This document shows positions 37,193-50,590 of a stretch of 64,000 nucleotides of DNA, piece after piece; within the stretch, counting starts at the first letter, position 1, and each line of letters starts with the position of its first letter. The notes under the pieces are model-generated. The model saw only the letters and a list, made by a program, of their open reading frames with translations. It searched no databases and had not been told where the DNA came from. This DNA is from Rhynochetos jubatus (Eukaryota; Chordata; Aves; Eurypygiformes; Rhynochetidae), in the NCBI GenBank assembly GCA_027574665.1, contig CM050650.1, forward strand, positions 98,491,086 through 98,555,085, given 5' to 3'. A program made the position numbers and the translations under genes.

Positions 37193-38769
37193 CTAAATAA
37201 AAACAAAAGAATAAATCCTTACATACTGTGCCAGTGATTCTACCTGCTCTGCAAACAGAAATATTGGATAACAAAATAAATCTCCCAAACTTATTCAAAC
37301 TGAGAAAAATAAAAATTGAGTTGCTGTAAGCTTTGATTTTTATATTACATGGACTTGTATACGCACATATAAGTGTTTCACAGACACATCACAAGACAAG
37401 TGTGTAACTGCATTGATTTATGCTCTTTTCAGCTGTTGCAGTAATCACTTCAAAGATATGATACTTTAAAGATCAAAATTTTGAACCCCAGGACATTAGT
37501 AAATGGAGAAACATAGTAGTTTAAAATCTTTCATGAACGCCCATAAATTGATTGCTTTATCCGGGCAAAAAATGGTAATATAGATTCCTCTACTCAGGTT
37601 CGCATTTTTGTTCTCCCAAAGCATAATGCTTCACTTAACTTTGTTTCAACACTGAAGTTCAATTCATTAGATTCCAAAAACGTAGTATACTTCACTTGTA
37701 CAAAAGTCTCTTCTGCCTACTGAAAGACTACCAACTCCTTCAATAAAATTAAATCTTCTGAAGTAACAGCGATGTAAACAAAAAGTTATCTTGGCAGCTG
37801 AGTACAGCGCTATCAATATACCATGTTAGATATGTCCTGTGGTGAACATTCAATAATATGAGTTGCTGCTATTTCATATGTACCCATAGGTAACATAAAA
37901 TCTGTAGTAGAATCAGGTAATTTAACACACGGATTCTTTTACATTGCATTAGCTGTTGTAAGACATCAAGGAACATTTTTTCAAATACCACGCCTCTAGT
38001 TCTGAAAAACCCACACAGGATAAAATAATGAAGCATATTTAGAATTACATATCCCCAGTCTCTCTTCTCCTCAGGAAAGCTATGACAATAAATGAAAGAA
38101 CTGTGTTCTTGCTCCATTCAAAAGTTTAGCATTAAACTTGTCTAAAGTTCTGTGTCTCAATTAAATAACGCCCAGAAGAATTTATGTTTCCTTCGCAAAA
38201 AAAAACACTTTAAAATAATTTTTTACACTGACATAGTATTAATATTAGACAATGTAATATACTCAGAAAAATTATACAAGCATACAACTGGAAACTCTAC
38301 TACTTCCAAAAATACTCTCATTTGTACAGATAAAAGCAGTTCCCCATTTGGCCTATGGACTTGCAAACATTCAGAATATTCATACACCTATAAAATACCT
38401 TGACTTGCTAAAAGATGTCTAAAATAAAAAGGAAAAATAAGTATATTTTTCATCATATACAACACTTCAATGTTTTTGAAAAATATAAACAATTGAAATC
38501 TTGTAACTATATATGTAAATACTGAGTAAATCTATAAAAAATTTATACAAACTTGGAGAATAAAATCCTAAACTGCACCTGATTCTAGAAGGGTAAAAAA
38601 GAAACTTCTCAATCAGGATGCTGGTCATAATCAAGTCAATGTATCTGGAAGAGGAATATTCAGCACCCCTTCCAAATAATGTTTAAGACATCCAAAGCTC
38701 TGAACAAACATTGACTAATTAATCCTTACTGTGCATTTGACAAAGTGACTTTGCTCTATTATAAAAGAC

Positions 38770-38823
38770 TTAAAAAAAAAAAAAAGAGAGAGAGGGAGAA
38801 AGAGAAAGAAAGGAAACAGAGAG
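38770..38823 (+). repeat. Purine-only simple repeat (A-run then GA-rich)
   Basis: A run of about 14 A is followed by GAGAGAGAGGGAGAAAGAG and further A/G-only sequence to about 38823. It lies just before the CR1 at 38886, in PRIM2 intron B-C. Confidence 0.85.
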
Positions 38824-38885
38824 CATTTCATTTTTCACTACAGCCACAGGCAGGATCCAGCACATAGGAATATTCCTATTGAGTT

Positions 38886-39457
38886 GCAGAATCCTAGTTC
38901 AGGTTGAAAGGGACCTTAAAGATCATCTAGTTCCAACCCCCCTGCCATGGGCAGGGACACCCTCCACTAGACCAGGTTGCTCAGAGCCTCATCCAGCCTG
39001 GCCTTGAACACTTCCAGGGATGGGGCACCCACAGCTTCTCTGGGCAACCTGTTCCAGTGCCTCACCGCCCTCTCCAGGAAGAATTTCTTCCTGATATCCA
39101 ATCTAAATCTCCCCACTTTCAATCTAAACCCATTACCCCTTGTCCTGTCACTGCAGGCCCCTGTAAAAAGCTCCCCTGCCAGCTTCCTTGTAGGCTCCTT
39201 CAGGTACTGGAAGGTTCTGTAATCTCTCCCCAGAGCCTTCTCTTCTCCAGGTTGAACAAGCCCAACTCTCTCAGCCTGTCCCCATAGCAGAGGGGCTCCA
39301 GCCCTCTGAGCATCTTTGTGGCCTCCTCTGGATTCTCTCCAACTGGTCCATATCTTTCTTAAGCTGAGGGCTCCACAGCTGGACACAGCACTGCAGGTGG
39401 GGTCTCATGAGAGCAGAGTAGAGGGGGAGAATCACCTCCATCGACCTGCTGGCCACA
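38886..39457 (-). mobile_element. CR1 LINE, 5'-truncated copy
   Basis: The reverse complement of the CR1 end begins at CAGAATCCTAGTTCAGG and extends back through the coding blocks [18 protein letters not shown] and [14 protein letters not shown]. It lies in PRIM2 intron B-C, in the gene's orientation. A 139-codon frame at 38967-39386 (minus) is the same frameshifted composite seen at 3143-3562 and 62893-63312. Confidence 0.95.
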
Positions 39458-42400
39458 GGTCAGCAATTAAATATGCTGTGCATATTTTAATTCCCAGCCC
39501 CTGAGTGAATCTGTGAAACTGAGGGTGAAGACTGTGATCCTACAGCCACCTATTCTTCCATCCGGCTCTGGAACCTTTTTTCCTTTGCCAAAAATGAATG
39601 AAGGCGTATTTCATTTGCTTAACAAAGAATATGTGAGGAAGCAGTTAAATTAGAGTAAATTAGGGTTTTGTAAGGGAAAATCAAATCTTGAATGCTTCAG
39701 GATACATTGCTTAGTTTGCCAGAAAATTAACAGCCCTCTTTAACAGTTCTGTATACTAAAATTTTGAGCTGTGCTTTTCACATCACTTGCCTTAACGGCC
39801 ACAGATATTTCTTTTACTACCTAATTCATTATTTTCTGCTGAGAAGCAACTCTTGCAGCAAACAGAAACAACAGCTACGTAATACCACAGCATGGCCTTG
39901 GGTCAGGTTGGATATTTCTTCACTGCTTTCTTGTAACCCTGTTTGGATCTCAGGGTTTTTGCAGTGACAGATGGCAGACCTCGGGTATGTGGTGCAAGTT
40001 AGCACATGTGCAGTTACATGCTTTACTAACAGCGCTCTCATCCTTGTGATTCAGCGTTTCTTATCACTGGTTAAGGAAACAGGATTTTAGCGAGGCCAGG
40101 ATCCAACAGGCTGCATTGCTCATGCTCAGTGTGAGCAATTATTTTATTATCACAGAAAAAGTGAGTATGCACATACATCCTGGCATAGAGTTGCTAAATA
40201 TCAATGGAAACGTACTGTAGAGTTAAAATAAAACAGCAATGTTGAAGCAACATCATTATACTATTGTGTATCTACATGTACTGGATCACCTACTGCTGGT
40301 AATACTTGAGAGTAGGAATCCCACTACTTTTTAACACTATGGCCCACATCTCAACTACTTCAGCTATTTTCCCTCTCTTTAGCTCTCTGAGCTTTCCAAA
40401 ATCTGCAAGGCAATTTGTAATTCAGGCCCTGGGTGGATGGGCCATGGCTTTGGTGAGGGAGAAAGGGATGAAGAAATGCATCTCATTTAAGCAATGAGCT
40501 GGTTCACACTGAAGCCAAGAAGCTGAGGCAAAGATAACCCTCTAACAACATCTCTATCAAAATTTGTCACTTTGAGGTTGGAATGTGCAAATCCTGGGCT
40601 TCACAGCAGTGTGAATTTTTGGTTTAAAAGACTGCAAGTCAGCTGCCTGAGCTTTAACTTGATCCCTGACGATATAAAGTTTTTCAAGGACTTCTCTTTC
40701 CTCCAGGCACGGCTGTAGGATGCACCTGATGCCTAGTCTGAAATACATTGCTGATGATAAATGGGTAGTTTTGCCTTTTTATGCATCAGTATTTGTTGCA
40801 ATGAAACGAGGTGACCAAAGTACTGTACTGAATGTAATAATGATGACGCTGGGTATCCTGGAACAGCTGACACGGAAGCTTTCTTCTCCTCCTAAAAACT
40901 AAGCTCTTAACACCGATTATTTGCATTAAAACAGTAGTCCAAAGCCAGAATCAAGGAGGCTGCAGGATAGTTCACTGTAGCAAGGAACTTACATTTTGCT
41001 TTCATGTGATATATTCACATGAGCGTTAGACTAATGCTGATTCATTTGCCTTAAAACTGTTAGTTAAGACACAGAGTGTATTAGCCTGAACTGTAAGACA
41101 TACAAGTTATAAATTAAGGTATAAGTCAGGTATAAATAAAAAGGTATTAAATATATATATTTAAGCTATAAATTTGCAACTGGTATAGCCTAAATCAGAC
41201 TATTACATTCTACACAGGAATTTTAGGAAATACTACTTTCAATAAATTCTGATCATGTAAATACATGGAAGACCTTTGGATATGGAATGAGGATATACAT
41301 CAAATGGACCCTTTGGCAGGTATACACTCTCCTTTGAATAAAAGCTTTCATCGGACAAAGCAGGGAAGGATGGGTCATGTGGGCCACAATTATCAATTCC
41401 ATACAACTGAATACCATTTCAAGAGAGAACAGTTACAAATGACATTCCCAAGGCACTCCAGACACTGCAGAATAAGTAACTTCATCCCCTAGAGTTACTT
41501 TCTTTATATCACTTGTCATATTTGCAGATTAGTATCTGGAAATACAACTAAGTCCTTCATAAATTCCGTTATCAGTTCTGATAGTCAGCATGTGTATTAG
41601 GATGAAAAACAATTTGCTGACATTTCTTCCAAGCCCTGCACGCTCAGGTTCACACTTCTGCAAACCTTTCATGTTTCAGATTAACTACTTTCATATGGCC
41701 ACGTGAGCTTTTGTACATCTATTCCTTACAGCACTGGGAGATTTATTTATTTAAAGTCTAACAACTAAGCAAAATAACTGCAGTAATTTTGTCTAGCTTC
41801 TTGGCTGACCACCAGATTAGTTCCAAGTCTGCAAAATTCAAAGTAGTAATGGTTTACCAACTTTTTTTTTAAAGAAGTCATTGGGTAATTTCCTGTCTAA
41901 AATTGTTGAGCCTGTATGGATAACAGCTTTATGTTCATAAATTTATCGCACACACTTGTGCATCTCCTGAAATAATTGGTTCACTTTTTCATCCATTTCC
42001 TAGGCAGTCACTCAAATCATTACTGTTGACACTGCTTAGTTGGCATATCTTTTTCCAAGCAACTTTTTTTTAAGCTCATTCTTAAAGTAACCTCAACTTG
42101 AAATTATCTTTTCCTGAGCACGGCTATCATTTAGAAACACAAATAAATGCCTCTCTATCTGCTAACAACAAAAATTTTCCATTTATCCTAAACTCTCAAC
42201 CTGTAGCACAATTTTACCTTAAAGATACAGACCAGAAACATTAGCTAAAACTGATCTGGAAAACTCTACTATGCTGTGCGGCCATCATTACAGACCAATT
42301 CACATCAAGTACAAAAATCCTTTTCCACTCTGATTTTGGGTTTTCCAAAACAAATGACATAAGAACTGCATTGCCTCAGAGATAGTTCCATCTACCACAG

Positions 42401-42829
42401 GGAAATAAGAAAAGTTTTGATCAAACTCCTTGTATACTACCCACATAAGTGCAAACTCTGTGACTGATAAAGTAGGTTTTGAGCTACCCAGACTTACTCA
42501 TGCAAAAATATGACAATGTAGGCTTTTATTTACAATACTCTAAGCTTGCCTTAATATAACTTAGCTAAATATATACTTTCTGTACACTATTTCTCCACAC
42601 ACTTACATGGACCAAGACTGAACCAGAAAAAGTATAGAATAAACCACAGCAGTCTGTCTTCTGCCTTACGACACTGCATCAGCACAACACATCTTACGGC
42701 CATTTCCTATAAAAATGTGATTTTTCTTAGGCACAAGCTTGATCGTCTATGGAAGATTTCATTAGCTACTTCAAGACACTGTAATATTTCTTTCTTTATC
42801 TATTATCGATACATTTTTTTTCCTCCCAG

Positions 42830-43370
42830 TCATAGAATCACAGAACGGTTTGGGTTGGAAGGGACCTTAAAGACCATCTAGTTCCAACCCTCCTGCCATG
42901 GGCAGGGACACCCTCCACTAGGGCAGGTTGCTCCAAGCCTCATCCAGCCTGGCCTTGAACACTTCCAGGGAGGGGGCATCCACAGCTTCTCTGGGCAACC
43001 TGTTTGAATGTCTCACCACCCTCTCCAGGAAGAATTTCTTTCTGATATCCAATCTAAATCTCCCTGCTTTCAATTTAAACCCATTACCCCTTGTCCTGTC
43101 ACTACAGGCTCTTGTAAAAAGTCCCCCCCAGCCTCCTTGTAGGTCCCTTCAGGTACTGGAAGGCTGCAATAAGGTCTCCCTGGAGCCTTCTCTTCTCCAG
43201 GCTGAACAAGACCAATTCTCTCACAGCAGAAGGGCTCCAGCCCTCTGAGCATCTTTGTGGCCTCCTCTGGACTCACTCCAACTGGTCAATAGCCTTCTTA
43301 TGCTGAGGGCTCCACAGATGGACACAGTACTACAGGTGGGGTCTCACAAGAGCAGAGTAGAGGGGGAGAT
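42830..43370 (-). mobile_element. CR1 LINE, 5'-truncated copy
   Basis: TCATAGAATCACAGAACGGT and then TTGGGTTGGAAGGGACCTTA mark the CR1 3' end on the minus strand. The body runs up to the YSALVRP coding region at 43370. Relative to other copies it has lost about a dozen bases around 43218-43222, where the CTATGGGGACAGGCTGAG block should be. Confidence 0.94.
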
Positions 43371-44869
43371 GATGTTTCATGAACATCGTGATGTTTCATG
43401 ATCAGTCATCATGAACATTGTATTAAAAAATAATCAGATACAGAAGATGCATTTCAAAACATATGGTCAGAGAAGAGACATTTCAATTCAGATTTGATTG
43501 TTTGGAGTAAACAATGAAGGAGGTGCTTTCGAAGTGAAGAGTCTGAAGAAGAAACTGGCACAAGGAAGGCTGGTTTGTAGACTGCCACTAAAATAAAGTT
43601 TCTGTCGGTATAACAGTTTGTGGAGACCATAAAGGTAAATGCTACTTTAAAAACTACTTTAAACAACAATTAAAAGCCTGTAAAATCGTGACTTCATTTT
43701 AATGTTCACCAGTAAGAGTAGGAAAAAAAACCCAACTAAGTGACTTTTATTATAAGGCTTGATTCATTTCTACTTCTGGTCAACTGAAATGTCTTCATGA
43801 CTACAGAATTACAGAGCAGTCTTTGCTTAAAGATTACTTCTACAGAACATGATCTGATTCCCTTAGCATGATGTCCCTATCTTCTTGGCATAATGTCACC
43901 TATACATAGCATTTTTCTTGGATAAAAAGATAGATACATCTGAAAGAAATAAATTCTTTCCATACATACATATCAGAGGTGTAAATTCCTTGTAATTTCA
44001 AATGAAAAAACTACCCAAAGAAATAGTCATGTTTATGAATTAGAATGAAGAATTATAAGCAACTTGGAAATTATAGCAAGAAATTAAAGATTTTAGATGG
44101 TAATTAACAGTGAACAGGTGATGAGAACTTTGTTGCTTTGTTTTTAAATCAGAAAATATTAAATCTTATTTCAAACAAAAATTAAAATGGCTGAATTAAA
44201 ATGGCACTATTTGAGAGCACCACAAGAGATACCAGGCTTTTCTTAAGCATCTATAAAACTACTTTAGTACTTTCCGTCAAACAACAACTGAACATTCAAT
44301 AGACCTGACTGTAGACATGTTTTATTTTCAACAGTCTTCTGCAGACCACTCCCTACAGTTTTAAAGGACTCTTAAGAAAAGACTTTCTAATATCAGAGAA
44401 GAATCTTGAATCTTTTACTAAATATTTACTCCCTAACACACTCATTTATAAGGTTTAATGTGAGATGGGAAAAAAATCCAATAATCAATTTCTAAACCAA
44501 GAAATCTCATTCAGTTAGGGAAAAACCCCACACCGCAATTCTGGCACTCCATGAACTACAGGCACACCAATGCCTTTCAGATTTCTCAGCTGATGTGTTT
44601 CTCACCTTTCAGTATTCAGAAAAGCTAACTGCTGTAACTTGGAAGCTTATCTTTCAGCAGAAGGTGAGCAGTAAATTAATGGGGCTCTTCATTTCATCAG
44701 AAGCAGGAGACAGAGAATAAGAGCCCCCAAAACATTCCATAGCAAAGGAGAACACAGCCTTATCATTGAAAGAGCTGTAAGAGTGTTAACAGACTGCAAA
44801 GTAGACAGAAATTTGGCATGTGGTACAATAAAAAAAAGACTAAGAAAGTTAAACAGAAGTAGAATAGTA

Positions 44870-45040
44870 ACTAACTGTGTGCATCTATAGGAATAAGATT
44901 CAGCTCCAGACATCTAAATCCAGACATCTCCCATTATTGTCAATGCAGTCAGAGGCGCCTGGGGAGCAATTCAATTCACCCTAACGTAGGCACCTAGATG
45001 CTCATCAAATAAATCATTCTCCAGACACTATTGACTGTAT
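44870..45040. repeat. Possible ancient dispersed repeat
   Basis: The run containing AGATTCAGCTCCAGACATCT, ACATCTCCCATTATTGTCAA and CGTAGGCACCTAGATGCTC has the look of an old interspersed repeat of sauropsid genomes (the taggcacctaaat-type word). I cannot name a family, and the limits are approximate. Confidence 0.3.
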
Positions 45041-45324
45041 AGGCTAGATCTCTATTGATCGTAATGACAGCTTAGGATCCCAGTGTAAAGAATACATATA
45101 GGATGGAGAAAAGAAATTCAGTGTCAGAACTGGGATAAATCCATAATTATATGTATACCACTGCAGTATGTATTATAGGTTTTCAGAGAAGATGGACAAA
45201 GACTGGCCAGGAACTCCTGCAGAGTTCAAAAACTAAACTCTTACTACTCTATTAATACTCTAAACAAGAGTGCCCTCATACTATGTTCTGTAGTTTTATT
45301 TGAGCCCAGTGAACTTGTAATGTA

Positions 45325-45694
45325 AGAAGGCTCCAGGGAGACCTTATTGCAGCCTTCAAAATTCCAACATCTAAAGGGGCCTACAAGGAAGCTGGGGGGG
45401 TGGACTTTTACAGGGGCCTGTAGTGACAGGACAGGGGGTAACGGGTTTAAATTGAAAGTGGGGAGATTTAGATTGGATATCAGGAAAAGTTTGTTCACAG
45501 AGAGGGTGGTGAGGCACTGGCACAGGTTGTCCAGAGAAGCTGTGGGTGCCCCATCCCTGGAAGTGTTCAAGGCCAGGCTGGATGAGGCTTTGAGCAACCT
45601 GGTCTAGTGGAGGGTGTCCCTGCCCATGGCAGGAGGGTTGGAACGACATGGTCTTTAAGGTCCCTGCCAACCCAAACCATTCTGTGATTTTATG
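45325..45694 (+). mobile_element. CR1 LINE, 5'-truncated copy
   Basis: AGAAGGCTCCAGGGAGACC starts the match, which runs through the end of ORF2 ([13 protein letters not shown]) to TTCTGTGATTTTATG. It lies in PRIM2 intron B-C, antisense to the gene. Open frames of 86, 112 and 117 codons on both strands here are by-products of the repeat. Confidence 0.94.
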
Positions 45695-47142
45695 CATTTG
45701 CAGTCTCACGTAGCTTGTGATCTGTACATCTGTGCCCTAGATCAGCATGTACAATAAAAACCTAGACATATAGGGAAGAAATAGGAAAGAAAACTGATGT
45801 CAGAATGGAGATGCTGTCACTTTGTGAAGAATCCTGAAATGCATCTGATTAAAGTCTAGTTATAAGACAAGCCAGCAATAAAATGCAGGACTGGGACATG
45901 AGGTTCAGACTGCACGCAATAGAGGTTTCATTCTCCCTAGTCCATCACAACATCTTAAAGCTGTGGATGAGAACACAGAGGCATTCAGCAGACCAGACTC
46001 CAACAGGCCAAAGTGGCAGCCAAATGGACTTTCACTACTCTCTGCTCCAGTCCATACCCTATATGTTTGGTGTATCTTCTACTTCATGGAAAATAGTCTA
46101 ATATGGGTATTAGACAGAAAATTGTTATTACTTACACTCAGGTTGGGCACCGCAGGCTACTTCAATCTAGTACTAATAATTTTTCTTATAAGGATGGAGA
46201 AAGAGTACACAAGAAAGCAAAGTTATCCAAGCAGCGATACTACAAACTGGAACTTTAGCAGGGTATAACAGGTCGCTGGGACAGCAGAAAAGAAACTCGC
46301 CAGTGAGAGAAGGTCTGAAGAAAAATTGTCTCAGCTATTTCAGGCAATCAAAATCAGCAGGACTTGCCTCATTTTGAACAGGACTCTTGGCATTAAAAAC
46401 AACAGACATACGTTCAACCACAGCACCAAAAGGGTTCCAAAGGAACAATGCGTATTGGTCTGCTCTTGAAGAGCACTGCTGCTGGCACAAGCTGCAATTC
46501 ACATGTGCCAGGGTGTTCCCAAAGATCTCTACAGGATACCGGAATCAATCCAAGGAAGTCTGGGTCATGATCCAATATTCCAGTTCTACTTAGTACATCT
46601 ACCAGAGAGTCAAAAGATCTGAGCAAGTTCACCACAACAGTTGCAGTTCTCTGTCTGCGTCGTTTCCAAAGGCCAACCATCTCCTGACACAGTGGAAGAC
46701 GTTCTTTTGCTCGCTGAATGGTTTGTATTTTACAAAAAACAAGTACAGAAAAATTAAGAAGCTCTACTGCCAGACTGCTCTGAACTGTATCAAGAGAAGT
46801 AACATACACCCCATTTTTTGATGCCTTCTGTAAAGTTCTAACAACGAAAATAACTCTGGCAACAAAATACAAGAAAGCGTTCAACCACTGTAATTCACCT
46901 AAACCCACAATCTTTATTTGAAAAAAATATGTAAAATCGTCACAGTTTCACAGGTATTGCCCCATTTCTCATGCCCCAAAACCAACTCCATTAAGTAGAG
47001 GAGTTAGAAAAAGAGAAAATAACTTAATTTAAACAACAAAACTTACCATAAAGCCCACTAGCTTCTGGTCCCCCATGTACAACAGGGCAGGGGTAAAGGG
47101 AATGGAAAATGGAAAAAAAAAAGGGTATTTGAGGAACATTTA

Positions 47143-47163
47143 GTCTTTTTTTTTTTTTTTTTT
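47143..47163 (+). repeat. Poly(T) run
   Basis: About 20 consecutive T in PRIM2 intron B-C. No retroposon body could be recognised on either side. A second, slightly shorter T-run lies at about 36351-36367 in intron C-D. Confidence 0.85.
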
Positions 47164-49771
47164 CCTACTTGTGTGAGTGGATTTAAGAAAGGCTGCAGGA
47201 AACAGGAAAATCTCAGAGCATCAGAGCACACCCTATTGTGCAGAATTCAGTTTCACAGCTAAACAACATTGTACATTTCAATATAAAAAATGAAAACCTA
47301 ACCTTCTTTCTAGAAGTAGTAACCTCTATAATGCTGAAATACTTAGGCCCTATCATAGTAATTTTACTTTCCTAAATCAATATATTAAATTCCTGAAACA
47401 TAAATCGTGCGTAGCACAAATAGCGTATAAAAGAGCGGTCCTGTCTCTGTTCATGAGATTCAATAGATTTCACAGACACGTGGCAGGATGTTAAATCAAT
47501 TTGGAAAGTAAAAACGCATTTTTATTTACAATGAGCCTATGTGGTATATCAGCAGAGTGCACATTTGATACAACATGCTGCTTTTCTGGGTGACTGAATA
47601 TGAAATACAGCCACGATTTGCTGGCTGAATATGGACAGATGGAATGAAACAGCTATATGATGTTGCAAAAATTACATGGACATTATTAAAATAGAAGGGA
47701 AGGTGTACAGGACTCGGGTTTTGTTTTGGAAGTCAGTTTATATGATTACTGGAAATCTGAACATTTAATAAAATAATTTCAAAATATTCTTTCAACCAAT
47801 TATAGCAAGATTCATAAACTATTCTATCAAAACTTTTCTGTTCAAAAAGCACAGGAATACAACTGGAAGAGACCTACTATGTCAGTTTCTCCTGGAAGGT
47901 AGTAAAAAGATACAGATGAAGAGATTTGCATCTCAGAATCAGTTAACCCCTTCTCCAAACTTGGGGTGAAGAGCCGAACAGCTTAAATACATTACTGGTG
48001 GTGTGTGCAGCAATGCACAGCAAGTATTTTTCACAGCTGATGGCTATAAAGAGAGATGCATGGTCAAGAAGGTATTTGACAGAGCCTGCTAAAGACCATA
48101 CTTAGCAGCACTCAGATACTTCACAGTCACCGAAGGTAGAAATTCAGCAACCAGATAGACAAATCCATCTCCTACTTTTCTTAAAATGTCATGGACTGAC
48201 CGACTTGCTGCTGCTGTCACGGCTAATAAAACAGAAACCTCTTCTGACAAGTACGCTGTCTTTCTACAACGATAATAGAGTGCAAGTCTGACAAGTGGTT
48301 CGAGACTACAAAAGGAATCTTAGAAAATTAAAGGTCTGGCTTTAACATCAATTTTTATGCACACAATTCTAAAAAGATATCACAGTATGGAAAGAACGTG
48401 TGTTGCTGGGAATAAAACAAGAGGGTAGATTCTGATCTAGTTTTAGTACAGGAAAGGTATTTAGTGCTTTGATTCTTGTCAGCGCAAGAACCTTATCACT
48501 AACCTGCTCACACATTAGATTACTAAATACAGATTTCAGTGCCTAATATGTAACAACTATGGAAACAGATCCTATTTCTTTTTATCGTAGCTAGTACAGT
48601 TAAAGAACATCACTAAAATTATGCCAGCACTGTAATTAATGTCCTGGAAGAGACATTACATAGCTAGAGCCCTTCTCTGTTCCTAAGACATGCCACAGGC
48701 TAAAAGACCATCCAAAATTTTTCCATATAGATTAAGTCAGATGATGAAAACCGAAAAAGTAAAGGCAGACATATCTAACCAGTTAAAAACAGCCTGAAGA
48801 AAGTAAAGCCCTTAAAAGCAAATAATCATAGGAAAATGCCACTCTGACTTTGGCTTCACAAGACCGGAGAACTCCTGTTTTAAAAGAACGTAAAAATCTG
48901 GTAGCAACTGAAAAAGAGATTATTTTTTGAGCAAAAGAGCACACATTATTACCAGAGCACTTACTGTGATTCCTAGAATATTTATGTGCCCACACAATAA
49001 CCTCCAAGTATATCACAGTCTAAAATTATTCTGTTTTCTAGTACATCATCACCAGGTGTGAACTATCTGAATAACACGCATGAAATAAAAATCTAGTGAA
49101 AAACAGTGGTTTTATACCAGCTCCATTTCATTTAAGAAATGTTGCTTTAAGTTTTCAAATCTAGTACACAAAAGTTCCTTTTTGGTTTTTTTTTAATTAT
49201 AAGGTGTTTTTGAAAACTAAGTTTCTGTAATAAAAATGTTTAAAAATTATTTCAGTGATGATTACATACACAGCGTATGGGCAAAAATGGTGAAAAACTG
49301 ACTACTTCAATCTTATTTTGCTGAAGAAAGTGTTAGGACATTTCTACCATGTATCACAAAAAACATCTAATCTTATGTGCACACCTGAATTCTCATTATA
49401 TGACTTCTTACAGGTCAACTGGAGCTATGACATGCTTCAGTTACTTGCCTAGTTTGGAAAAAAAGGTGAACTACGAGAGAAACAGCCACAGAACACGTAT
49501 CTGTGTTCTTCATTTAATAAAGAGGTCACAGCAGCAATACCTAGACTTGCATACATTCACGTGATTACTGTGAACAATGAAGATGTTACTGATAAATCCC
49601 TTTGCAGCAAAGTCAGGATATCCTATTTGTCAAGAAAGTTGAAACAGTATTAACTGCTTTGAAATAGTTGTTATTAATCGTATCAAGCAATAACATCCCT
49701 AAATAGAACATGGCATATTATTTTGACAGCAGCAACTCCATATGACTATTTAACCATATGTCCTTTAACAT

Positions 49772-50590
49772 CATCCAGAGAGACCTTGACAGGCTGGAGA
49801 GGTGGGCCTCTGCCAACCTCATGGACTTCAACAAGGCCAAGTGCAAGGTCCTGCACCTGGGATGGGGCAATCCCAACTACAAGGAAAGCCTGGGCAGAAA
49901 ATGGATCGAGAGCAGCCTTGAGGAGAAGGACTTGGGGTACTGGTGGACGAGAAGCTGGACACGAGCTGGCAGTGTGCACTGGCAGCCCAGAAAGCCAACC
50001 GGATCCTGGGCTGTATCAGAAGTGTGCCCAGCAGGTCGAGGGAGGGGATTCTCCCCCTCTACTCTGCTCTCAGGAGACCCCACCTGGAGTCCTGTGTCCA
50101 GCTGTGGGGCCCTCAGCAGAAGAAGGATATCGACCAGTCAGAACGAGTCCAGAGGAGGCCATGAAGATGCTCAGAGGGCTGGAGCACCTCTGCTATGGGG
50201 ACAGGCTGAGAGAATTGGGCTTGTTCAGCCTGGAGAAGAGAAGGCTCCAGGGAGACCTTATTGCAGCCTTCCAGTACCTGAAGGGGCCTATAAGGAAGCT
50301 GGGAGGGACTTTTTACAAGGGCCTGTAGTGACAGGACAAGGGGTAATGGGTTTAAACTGAAAGTGGGGAGATTTAGATTGGGTATCAGGAAGAAATTCTT
50401 CCTGGAGAGGGTGGTGAGGCACTGGAACAGGTTGCCCAGAGAAGCTGTGGGTGCCCCATCCCTGGAAGTGTTCAAGGCCAGGCTGGATGAGGCTTTGAGC
50501 AACCTGGTCTAGTGGAGGGTGTCCCTGCCCATGGCAGGGGGGTTGGAACTAGATGGTCTTTAAGGTCTTTTCCAACCTAAACCATCCTAT
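49772..50590 (+). mobile_element. CR1 LINE, longer 5'-truncated copy
   Basis: The copy starts in the part of ORF2 that follows the reverse transcriptase core, encoding [20 protein letters not shown] and [10 protein letters not shown], and continues through [17 protein letters not shown] to the 3' end at AACCATCCTATGG. At about 820 bp it is one of the two longest terminal copies in the window. Frameshifts split the coding region, so the 200-codon frames on the plus strand are composites. It is antisense to PRIM2. Confidence 0.95.

Noticed and set aside
37869-38117. 82-codon minus-strand frame between PRIM2 exons B and C as an extra exon
   Set aside because: The exon B to exon C junction is already continuous with conserved sequence, and the frame has no primase similarity.
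49723-50360. Plus-strand frames of about 200 codons
   Set aside because: They lie within a frameshifted CR1 copy; recognisable ORF2 blocks switch frames, so this is a dead LINE and not a host gene.
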